A stretch of 64,000 nt of DNA from Holophagaceae bacterium (GTDB taxonomy: Bacteria > Acidobacteriota > Holophagae > Holophagales > Holophagaceae), in assembly GCA_025363715.1 (NCBI GenBank), contig JANYLR010000054.1, positions 34,201 to 98,200 on the forward strand. The letters run 5' to 3'. Within the stretch, counting starts at the first letter, position 1. Each line of letters starts with the position of its first letter. Position numbers and translations under genes: made by a program. Below the pieces are notes generated by a model that was given only the letters and a program-made list of their open reading frames with translations, was not told where the DNA came from and did no database searches. Positions 9,376 to 17,221 of the stretch are shown here, piece by piece.

Positions 9376-10911
9376 CTAGAGGTTGCCCGCGTAGACGCTG
9401 GGGAAGCGGGCGAGGAAGGCGGCGCAGTGCTGCAGCTCCCGCTCATCGAGGCATTCGCCGATCTTGTGGGTGTTCTGCTCGATGCCGGGGCCGAAGCCGA
9501 TCATGGCCGGGTGCTTGTAGACCTCGTTGACCACCCAGTTCTTCTTCACGCTGCCGGGGATGTCAGCGTCCTTGGGCACGGGGAAGCCCACGCCGTCCGT
9601 GGAGAAGACCCAGCGGTCCACCCGAGGCTCCTTGGTCAGGACGCCGCCGGAGCCGATCTTGCCGTCCACATAGGGGCTGATGACTTTGCGGTACGCACTC
9701 ACGGCCGACTGGACGGCCGGGTGCTCCTCGGGGGTGAGCCAGCCCAGGTAGACCTGGGGATTGTTGAGGACGTACCCCTTCCAGGAGGCATCAGTGTAGA
9801 CGGGTATGGTCACGTCCACAGAGAGGCCCGCCTTGCGGGCGGTGGCCACCGCGTCCAGGGCCTCCACATCGGCGCAGGATTGCTCCGGCGTCTCGCCGAT
9901 CGTGAGCCGGCGATCGAAGCGGAAGGTGAACTTCTCGGGCACGGCGCAGTCACTGGGCGTGTCGAGCCTGGCCCAGGAGGCGGTGCGAGTGCCGTGGCCC
10001 AGGAACTTGTCGTCCTTGAAGCCGATGCGCTTGTCGTACTTGTCCGCAGCCTCCTTAACAATGGCGCCACCGAACTCCAGGGGGTTCTTGCCTTCCCAGG
10101 GCATGGAGCCATGGCAGGACTTGCCGGTGACGGTGACTTCGATCTGCATGCGGCCCCGCTGGCCGCGGTAGATGCCCAGGGCGCCGTTCTTCGAGCAGCC
10201 GCTGCCATCCGTGAGGATGACCACGTCCGGGATGATCGCGGCCTTGGCCGTGGGGAATACCTTGCGCACGAGATACATGGGACCGGCACCGTCATTGTCT
10301 TCTTCGCAGGCCGTGGCGTAGGAGTAGACGATGGCGCCTTTCAGCGCACCCTCGCCCTCGAGCTCCAGCAGGATCTTGGTGGCGATGGCCGCGGAGACCA
10401 CACCACCGAGCTGATCCGCGGAACCGCGGCCGAAGATGAGGTGGTTCCACTCGCTCTCGGCGGGCAGGAAGCCCAGCTCCTTCTTCAGGAAGTCCTTGTT
10501 GACCTTGGCGGAGTCGATGATGCCGTTGAAGCAGTCCACGCCCACGACCTTGTCCAGCCACTGGGCGCGCAGGGGTTTCACCGTGTCGGTATGGCCGTCG
10601 ATGTAGATGACCTTCTTCTGGTCCGGTGCGATGCCGTCCTTGGGATCCTCCACCCGCCACACCAGGTTGCCGAAGTCGTCGAAGAAGACGTCCTCGGGGT
10701 TACGCACGGCCTTGATCTCGATGACCTTCTTGCGCAGGTACTCCAGCCGCGGGAACTCGTGGTTGGAGGTGCCGCAGTGGGGATCGCCGCCCTGGTCCAC
10801 GGGCTTGTCCACGTAGTCGGCGGGAATCCGGATGGCCTCCTTCAGCATCTCCGAGGCGAGGGGCAGGTAGTTGGCTGCCAGTTCCGCAATGCGGGCATCA
10901 AGGTTGGACAT
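9376..10911 (-). CDS. ygeY: M20-family metallohydrolase, YgeY-like
   Basis: 511 aa; IYIDGHTDTV, GRGSADQLGG, CEEDNDG, GKSCHGSMPW motifs of M20 hydrolases; cluster context. Confidence 0.75.
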   Translation of the reverse strand: MSNLDARIAELAANYLPLASEMLKEAIRIPADYVDKPVDQGGDPHCGTSNHEFPRLEYLRKKVIEIKAVRNPEDVFFDDFGNLVWRVEDPKDGIAPDQKKVIYIDGHTDTVKPLRAQWLDKVVGVDCFNGIIDSAKVNKDFLKKELGFLPAESEWNHLIFGRGSADQLGGVVSAAIATKILLELEGEGALKGAIVYSYATACEEDNDGAGPMYLVRKVFPTAKAAIIPDVVILTDGSGCSKNGALGIYRGQRGRMQIEVTVTGKSCHGSMPWEGKNPLEFGGAIVKEAADKYDKRIGFKDDKFLGHGTRTASWARLDTPSDCAVPEKFTFRFDRRLTIGETPEQSCADVEALDAVATARKAGLSVDVTIPVYTDASWKGYVLNNPQVYLGWLTPEEHPAVQSAVSAYRKVISPYVDGKIGSGGVLTKEPRVDRWVFSTDGVGFPVPKDADIPGSVKKNWVVNEVYKHPAMIGFGPGIEQNTHKIGECLDERELQHCAAFLARFPSVYAGNL

Positions 10912-10980
10912 GGAAGGGGCTCCGTTGGGTGTGAGTGGCGGACACCGGCACAGGACCGGGCCAAAAAAGGGGGGGCGAGG

Positions 10981-13587
10981 TCAGGTCTTGTTCTTCTTGC
11001 CGAGCAGTTTCATTTCCTTGAGAGGAAGGGTCGTCCGACGGATGCCGTCGAACTGGCAGAGGGCGTTGGCCACGGCACCGGCAGTGGGCACCAGGCCGAT
11101 CTCCCCCACGCCCTTGGCGCCGTATGGTCCCACCGCGTCCGGCACCTCGATGCCGATGATCTCCATGGGCGGCATGTCCTTGGCCCGAATGAGCCCAAGA
11201 TCGGCCATCTTGAGCGATACCGGTCGGCCGTCCTTGTAGGGGAATTCCTCGGTCACGGCGTAGCCCAGACCCATGTGCAGGGAGCCTTCGATCTGGCCTT
11301 CGTACAGGGTGGGGTTCATGATCTTGCCTGCGTCGTGCGCCGCGGTGATCCGGGTGATCTTGCCGGTCTCATCCAACTCCACCAGCTGCGCGGCGAAGCC
11401 GAAGGAGTAGTGGGTGATCACGTCGTAGCCGGGCTTGGCCGGCTTGCCGGGCGGCACGGTCCAGTCGCAGACCCAGCTGCCCCGGTATTCCTTCCCCACC
11501 AGATCCTTGAGGCTCAGACCCGAGGCCAGGTCCTTCTTCAGGTCTTTGCAGGCGGCGATCACGGAGTTGGCGAGCAGTGACGTGCCGCGGGAGCCGGTGG
11601 TCATGCCGGCTTCGGCTTCCTCGTTGGTCTCGACCAGTACCTCGATGTACTCCGGGGCGATGCCGGTCTCCTCCACCAGGGTCTGCACACCCATGGTGTA
11701 GTTGCCCTGCCCCATCTCGCACCAGCCGTGGTGGAGCTCCACCCGGTCCGCGGCCTTGATGACGATCTTGGCGTGGCTGAAGTCCGCCAGGCCGCAGCCG
11801 ATGCCGGTGTTCTTCATGCCCGCGGCGATCCCGGCGCACTTGGCGGCGTAGAAGCGGTCCTTGAGTGCCTCCAGGCACTTGCGGACGCCCACCCCGGCGG
11901 TGAGGGTCTGGCCCGTGGCGATAGTCCGCCCCTCGGTGAGGGCGTTGTCCCAGCGGAACTGCCAGCGGTCGAAGCCGCCCAGCTTGCACAGCTCGTCCAG
12001 GCAGGACTCGAAGGCGAAGTTGGACTGGTTGACGCCGAAGCCGCGAAAGGCACCGCAGGGGGCGTTGTTGGTGACCACCGCCGTGCCGTGTACCTGCACG
12101 TTGGGCATGTAGTAGGCCGCGGCCGAGTGGGAAACGGCCCGCTCGATCACCGCCAGCCCGACGCTGGAATAGGCGCCGCTATCCGAGTGCATGGTGACCA
12201 CCATGCCCGTCAGGCGACCAGCCTTGTCACAGCCCACGGCGTAGTCCATCACGATCGGATGGCGCTTGGTGTGCATGCACAGGGATTCCTTGCGGGTGAG
12301 CTTCACCATGGCGGGCCGGCCCGTCAGCCAGGCCAACAGGGTCGCGTGGCTCTGGGTGGTGATGTCCTCCTTGCCGCCGAAGCCGCCGCCGTTCTGCACC
12401 TGCACCACGTTCACGAGGGCATTGGGCAGGCCCAGCATCAGCGCCAGCTGGTGGCGATCCTCGTAGACGCCCTGGCTGCAGCTGTAGACCTTCACGCCGG
12501 GCTGCCCGTCCTTCTGCCAGGGCAGGGACAGCGTGGCCTCGGGCTCCAGGAAGGCGTGCTCCACCCGCTGGGTGGTGAAGCGGTTGCGGGTCACGAAGGC
12601 CGAACCTGCCAGGGCGGCCTCGGCGTCCCCCACCTTCACGGCGGCCCGGTGCAGCACGTTGCCCGCGAACATGGGGTGGACCTGATCGGATTCGGGGCGC
12701 AGAGCCTCGAACACATCGGTGACGGGGCTGAGCACCTCGTACTCCACCTTCACCAGGGCCGCGGCCTTCCGGGCGATGGCTTCCGTCTCCGCCGCCACCG
12801 TGGCCAGCACATCACCAATGAAGCAGGTGGTCTCGCCCTCGGCCACCAGCACGGGCCAGTCCATGGTGATGGAGCCCATGTGGCGCTTGGCGGGAACATC
12901 CTTTGCAAGGAGCACCTTGACCACACCTGGAACGGCCTCGGCCTCGGAGATGTCGATCTTCAGCACCTTGGCCCGCGGGTGGTCCGAGAAGCGCATGGCT
13001 CCAAAGATCATGCCGGGTTCCTTCATGTCGCCCACGAAGACCCGGTCGCCCAGGACGGCTTCCCGGCCAGAATACTTCCCGTGGCGCGTGCCCACGCGAC
13101 CCGTGCCCTGGGGCATGACCACGGCCTTGTTCTCCCGGAAGGCCTCGGCGGCGCACTCAATCGAATCGATGACCTTCTTGTAGCCCGTACACCGGCAGAT
13201 GTTCCCGGAGAGCCCGCCGGCGATTTCATCTCGCGTGGGGTTCGGATTCTTGTCCAGCATCGCCTTGGCCTTCATCACGATGCCCGGCGTACAGAAGCCG
13301 CACTGCACACCGCCCTTGACCACGAAGGCATCCGCGAAGACCTCCCGCTCCCGGCCCGTCAGGCCCTCGGCGGTGACCAGGGACTTGCCTGCCAGGTCCT
13401 TCATCTTCATCCGGCAGCTCAGGCGCGCCGCGCCGTCCACCAGCACCGTGCAGCAGCCGCAGACCCCCTCGCCGGAGCAGCCATCCTTGGGGCTGATGAG
13501 ACCCGCGACCTCGCGAAGGTACGAGAGGACCTCCATCTCGGGGTCGGCCTCGAAACGCGTGAGCTGACCGTTGAGCGTGAATTCCAT
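10981..13587 (-). CDS. Selenium-dependent xanthine dehydrogenase-type molybdenum hydroxylase (fused 2Fe-2S and Mo domains)
   Basis: 868 aa; N-term [2Fe-2S] DGCSGEGVCGCCTVLVDG and CGFCTPGIVMKAKAML...GNICRCTGYKKVIDSI; Mo domain QNGGGFGGKED, CGAFRGFGVNQ, GVGEIGLVPTAGAVANAL. Confidence 0.88.
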   Translation of the reverse strand: MEFTLNGQLTRFEADPEMEVLSYLREVAGLISPKDGCSGEGVCGCCTVLVDGAARLSCRMKMKDLAGKSLVTAEGLTGREREVFADAFVVKGGVQCGFCTPGIVMKAKAMLDKNPNPTRDEIAGGLSGNICRCTGYKKVIDSIECAAEAFRENKAVVMPQGTGRVGTRHGKYSGREAVLGDRVFVGDMKEPGMIFGAMRFSDHPRAKVLKIDISEAEAVPGVVKVLLAKDVPAKRHMGSITMDWPVLVAEGETTCFIGDVLATVAAETEAIARKAAALVKVEYEVLSPVTDVFEALRPESDQVHPMFAGNVLHRAAVKVGDAEAALAGSAFVTRNRFTTQRVEHAFLEPEATLSLPWQKDGQPGVKVYSCSQGVYEDRHQLALMLGLPNALVNVVQVQNGGGFGGKEDITTQSHATLLAWLTGRPAMVKLTRKESLCMHTKRHPIVMDYAVGCDKAGRLTGMVVTMHSDSGAYSSVGLAVIERAVSHSAAAYYMPNVQVHGTAVVTNNAPCGAFRGFGVNQSNFAFESCLDELCKLGGFDRWQFRWDNALTEGRTIATGQTLTAGVGVRKCLEALKDRFYAAKCAGIAAGMKNTGIGCGLADFSHAKIVIKAADRVELHHGWCEMGQGNYTMGVQTLVEETGIAPEYIEVLVETNEEAEAGMTTGSRGTSLLANSVIAACKDLKKDLASGLSLKDLVGKEYRGSWVCDWTVPPGKPAKPGYDVITHYSFGFAAQLVELDETGKITRITAAHDAGKIMNPTLYEGQIEGSLHMGLGYAVTEEFPYKDGRPVSLKMADLGLIRAKDMPPMEIIGIEVPDAVGPYGAKGVGEIGLVPTAGAVANALCQFDGIRRTTLPLKEMKLLGKKNKT

Positions 13588-13650
13588 GGGTCCCTCTCCT
13601 CTTCATTCTAGAAATCGCAAGAGGTAGAACAATATTTTTTCTCTCGTGAT

Positions 13651-13680
13651 TAATTTTTTGTACTCGCCGTCACGAATCCC
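13651..13680 (-). promoter_or_regulatory. Copy A of conserved 30-bp AT-rich intergenic motif upstream of the Se-XDH-like gene
   Basis: taattttttgtactcgccgtcacgaatccc; first 15 nt identical to copy B (14823-14852); about 25/30 overall, ungapped. Confidence 0.55.
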
Positions 13681-13796
13681 CCACTCCGAAGGACCTGCGA
13701 TCCGGATTGGTCTGACTTCAAGTGACCATCGCAGGGTTTAATATAACCTCTTTGTCAACTTCATCTAGACAGGGAATGAGCCCCTGCCTTTCCCGA

Positions 13797-14741
13797 TCAG
13801 GGGACGATGTGCGTGCCGCCCCGGCCGGCCAGCGCGATGCCGAGATGGGCCGGATCCGTGACGATGGCCTCCTTGCCGCCCTGCTCGAGAAAGTCCACCA
13901 CGGCCTGGATCTTGGGCAGCATGCTGCCGGGCTTGAAGTGGCCCTCGGCGATGTACTGCTTCGCCTCGGCGAGGGTGATTTTGTCCAGACTCCGCTGGGT
14001 GGGCTTGCCGAAGTCCAGGCAGACCTTCTCCACGGCGGTGGAGATGACCAGCAGGTCTGCTCCCAGTTGCTGGGCGAGAAGGCTGGAGGCCAGGTCCTTG
14101 TCGATGACGGCCGCTGCCCCGGAAATCTGTCCGGCCGCATCCTCCACCACGGCGATGCCACCGCCGCCGCAGGCGATCACCACCGCGCCCGCATCCAGGA
14201 GCGTCTTGACCACTGGCAGCTCGAGGACCCGCTTTGGCGTCGGCGAGGCCACGACCCGCCGCCAGCCGCGCCCAGCATCCTCCACCAGCTCCCAGCCATC
14301 CTTCTCGCGGTGGGCCTGGGCTTGCTCCAGGCTCATGAAGGACCCGATGGGCTTGTTGGGCCGGAGGAAGGCTGGATCCTGGGCGTCCACCAGGACCTGG
14401 GTGACCACGGTGGCGGCCACGCGCCCCATGCCCCGCTTCTTGAACGCGTTGTGGAGCGCGCACTGCAGGTGGTAGCCCAGGGCGCCCTGGGTATCGGCCA
14501 CGCAGCTGTCGAGAGGCACCATGTGCAACTCGGGGGCGGCCAGCTCGGAGCGGCGCAGGATAAAGCCCACCTGGGGTCCATTGCCGTGAGTGACCACCAG
14601 CCGGAGTTCCTCGGACTCGAGCATCGTGGCGATATGCTCGCAGGTCTGCACCGCGGCCTGGTACTGGTCCGGGACCTGGGTGTGGTCGTTGTCGGAGATG
14701 AGGGAGTTGCCCCCGATGGCGATGACTACAGTGCGGGTCAT
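13797..14741 (-). CDS. arcC: Carbamate kinase (copy 1)
   Basis: MTRTVVIAIGGNSLISD...VTHGNGPQVG...EDAGRGWRRVV...AVIDKDLASSLLA...; start ATG 14741 (ORF track 14756). Confidence 0.92.
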   Translation of the reverse strand: MTRTVVIAIGGNSLISDNDHTQVPDQYQAAVQTCEHIATMLESEELRLVVTHGNGPQVGFILRRSELAAPELHMVPLDSCVADTQGALGYHLQCALHNAFKKRGMGRVAATVVTQVLVDAQDPAFLRPNKPIGSFMSLEQAQAHREKDGWELVEDAGRGWRRVVASPTPKRVLELPVVKTLLDAGAVVIACGGGGIAVVEDAAGQISGAAAVIDKDLASSLLAQQLGADLLVISTAVEKVCLDFGKPTQRSLDKITLAEAKQYIAEGHFKPGSMLPKIQAVVDFLEQGGKEAIVTDPAHLGIALAGRGGTHIVP

Positions 14742-14822
14742 GTCGATTCCCCTCAAAGAGGTTGGAGGCTGAAAGGAGGCGGCGCCATCAGGTCGGATGG
14801 ACTAATTTTTATCTATTATAGA

Positions 14823-14852
14823 TAATTTTTTGTACTCCGCATCACAAGTCTC
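14823..14852 (-). promoter_or_regulatory. Copy B of conserved 30-bp motif upstream of carbamate kinase 1, next to a 15-bp palindrome
   Basis: taattttttgtactccgcatcacaagtctc; adjacent palindrome tatctattatagata at 14810-14824. Confidence 0.55.
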
Positions 14853-14891
14853 CACCTCTGCCCGGCTCGCGACCTGAACGGCAGGGGGGGT

Positions 14892-15839
14892 TCAGTCGCG
14901 GACGATGCGGGTGCCGACGGTGGCGGGGTCCTCGGTGGCCAGGGCCTCGGCGGTGGTGATGAGCACCTCGTGACCGCCCCCTTCCAGGTAGGCCAGGGCG
15001 CTTTCGATTTTGGGCCCCATGCTGCCCGGCGGGAACTGGCCTTCGGCCAGGTGCTTCCGGGCCTCGCTGGCGCTGAGCCGGTCCACCCAGCGCTGGCTGG
15101 GCTTGCCGAAGTCGATGGCCACCTTGGCCACACCCGTGAGGATGATGAAGAGGTCGGCGCCCAGCTGGGCCGCCAGCAGGGCGCTGAGCCGGTCCTTGTC
15201 GATGACGGCCTCCACGCCCACCAGAAAGCCGCTGGCATCCCGGATCACGGGGATGCCACCGCCACCGCCGGCGATCACCGAACTGCCGGACTGGAGCAGC
15301 AGCTTGATGGCCTCCAGCTGGACGATTTCCAGGGGTTTGGGTGAAGGCACCACCTTGCGCCAGCCCCGGCCCGAATCCTCCTTCATCTTCCAGCGCTTGG
15401 AGCGCATCAGCTCCAGGGCCCGGAACTCAGGATAGAAGGGACCTACAGGTTTCGTCGGGTCCTGGAAGCCCCGGTCCTCCTTGTCCACCACCACTTCGGT
15501 GAGCACGGTGGTGACCGGCGTGTCGATCCCCAGGAAGCGCAGCCGGTTGATGAGCATGCGCTCCAGCAGGTAGCCCATGGACCCCTGGGTCATGGCGCCG
15601 CAGACATCCAGGCTGTAGGGCGGGATCTGGCCCGAACCGGCTTCCTGCTGGATGAGGATGTTGCCCACCTGCGGGCCGTTGCCATGCACCACGCACAGCG
15701 CGTAGCCCTCGGCCACCACCCGGGCCAGCATCTCCGCCGTCTCCCGGGCGTTCTCCTGCTGCTCCTCCTGGAGCCCGCGCTCCTTCTCCTTAAGCAGCGC
15801 GTTGCCGCCGATGGCCAATAGTGCGATTTTTCGGGTCAT
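14892..15839 (-). CDS. arcC: Carbamate kinase (copy 2)
   Basis: 315 aa; MTRKIALLAIGGNALLKEKERG...VVHGNGPQVGN...EDSGRGWRKVVPSP...AVIDKDRLSALLA. Confidence 0.92.
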   Translation of the reverse strand: MTRKIALLAIGGNALLKEKERGLQEEQQENARETAEMLARVVAEGYALCVVHGNGPQVGNILIQQEAGSGQIPPYSLDVCGAMTQGSMGYLLERMLINRLRFLGIDTPVTTVLTEVVVDKEDRGFQDPTKPVGPFYPEFRALELMRSKRWKMKEDSGRGWRKVVPSPKPLEIVQLEAIKLLLQSGSSVIAGGGGGIPVIRDASGFLVGVEAVIDKDRLSALLAAQLGADLFIILTGVAKVAIDFGKPSQRWVDRLSASEARKHLAEGQFPPGSMGPKIESALAYLEGGGHEVLITTAEALATEDPATVGTRIVRD

Positions 15840-15878
15840 GCCGTGCCTCGAGAAAGGGATTAAGAGTGGTTGGACACT

Positions 15879-16745
15879 CTAAACGTTCGCCAGTTCCCGG
15901 AGCATATGGCCGAGGACATTCTGCGTGACGACGCTGCGGTAGTGGGCGCTGGCGCGGATATCGTCGATGGGGCTCATGTCAGCCAGGAGCGCCGCCCGGG
16001 CCGCGAGGACCGGCAGGTCGGTCAGGGATTTCCCCAGCAGCGCGGCTTCGGCGTTCCTGGCCCGCACGGGGGCCGGCGCTACCGAGCCCAGCCCGATGCG
16101 CAGCTCCGCCAGATTGCCATCCACGATGCGGACATGGGCGGCCAGACAGACCTTGGCGATGGCCTGGGCCTGCCGGGTGCCCACCTTGCGGAAATAGTGG
16201 AAGCTCCTGCCCTCGGGCTTCGGCACCAGGATGCGCGCCACCAGTTCGTCCGCCGCCAAATCCATCTGCTTGTAGCCCAGGTGGAAGTGATCGTAGGCCA
16301 CACGCCGGCGGCCACGGCTGGACACCAGCTCCAGCTCGGCGCCGTAGGCCAGCAGGCTGGGCGGTGTGTCCGCCGCGGGACTGGCGTTGACGATGTTGCC
16401 CCCAAGGGTGCCCCGGTTCTGGATGGCCAGGGCGCCCGTGGCCCGGGCACTCTTCACCAGGTTGGGAAAGTGCTGGTGCACGGCCCGGTGGTCCCGGATG
16501 TCCGAGAAGGTCGCCAGGGAGCCGAAAGCCAGGCAGGCGCCCTCCTCCTGAATGCCCCGCAGTTCCGCGAGGCCAGATAGGTCCAGGAAGCGCGTGGCCT
16601 TCAGCCGGCCAGCGTTGTAGACCACCATGAGATCCGTCCCCCCAGCGAAGGGGGTCCAGACCCCGGGTTCGCCGGAGAGCATCGCCAGGGCCTCCGTCAG
16701 GCTGCCGGGCACCCGGATATCGCAATCGGACAGGTAGCCTCTCAT
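15879..16745 (-). CDS. Xanthine dehydrogenase FAD-binding subunit (XdhB/YgfM-like)
   Basis: From ATG 16745 MRGYLSDCDIRVPGSLTEALAMLSGEPGVWTPFAGGTDLMV...NRGTLGGNIVNASPAADTPPSLLAYGAELEL. Confidence 0.9.
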   Translation of the reverse strand: MRGYLSDCDIRVPGSLTEALAMLSGEPGVWTPFAGGTDLMVVYNAGRLKATRFLDLSGLAELRGIQEEGACLAFGSLATFSDIRDHRAVHQHFPNLVKSARATGALAIQNRGTLGGNIVNASPAADTPPSLLAYGAELELVSSRGRRRVAYDHFHLGYKQMDLAADELVARILVPKPEGRSFHYFRKVGTRQAQAIAKVCLAAHVRIVDGNLAELRIGLGSVAPAPVRARNAEAALLGKSLTDLPVLAARAALLADMSPIDDIRASAHYRSVVTQNVLGHMLRELANV

Positions 16746-17221
16746 CTCGAGGCTCCATCGGCGGCGGCGGTCTGCACCGCGTCCAGGATCTTGGAGTAGC
16801 CTGTGCACCGGCACAGGTTCCCCGCCAACCCATCGCGGATCTCATCCTCCGTGGGATTGGGGCAGCGGTTCAGGAGGTCCGTGGCCGCCACCAGCATGCC
16901 GGGCGTGCAGAAGCCGCACTGGGCGCCGTTGTGGGCCACGAAGGCCGCCTGAATGGGAGACAGCTCTCCGCCCCGGGCCAGCCCTTCCACCGTGATCACC
17001 TCGGCGCCCTGGGCCTGCACCGCGGGCACCAGACAGCTATTCACCACCTGGCCATTCAGGAAGATCGTGCAGGCGCCGCACTCGCCTTCTCCGCAGCCTT
17101 CCTTGGTGCCGGTGAGGCGTAGGTCTTCTCGAAGCACGTCCAGAAGACGGGCGAAAGGGTGCACGTTGACGCTGCGCTCCTCGCCGTTCAGTTTCATCAC
17201 CAGGTTGATGCGATCAGCCAT
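16742..17221 (-). CDS. Xanthine dehydrogenase [2Fe-2S] subunit
   Basis: MADRINLVMKLNGEERSV...GTKEGCGEGECGACTIFLNG...CGFCTPGMLVAATDLL...GNLCRCTGYSKI. Confidence 0.92.
   Translation of the reverse strand: MADRINLVMKLNGEERSVNVHPFARLLDVLREDLRLTGTKEGCGEGECGACTIFLNGQVVNSCLVPAVQAQGAEVITVEGLARGGELSPIQAAFVAHNGAQCGFCTPGMLVAATDLLNRCPNPTEDEIRDGLAGNLCRCTGYSKILDAVQTAAADGASR

Noticed and set aside
10981-13587. Selenocysteine-encoding UGA in the Se-XDH-like gene
   Set aside because: No in-frame stop in the 868-codon ORF; family members carry labile, non-selenocysteine selenium.
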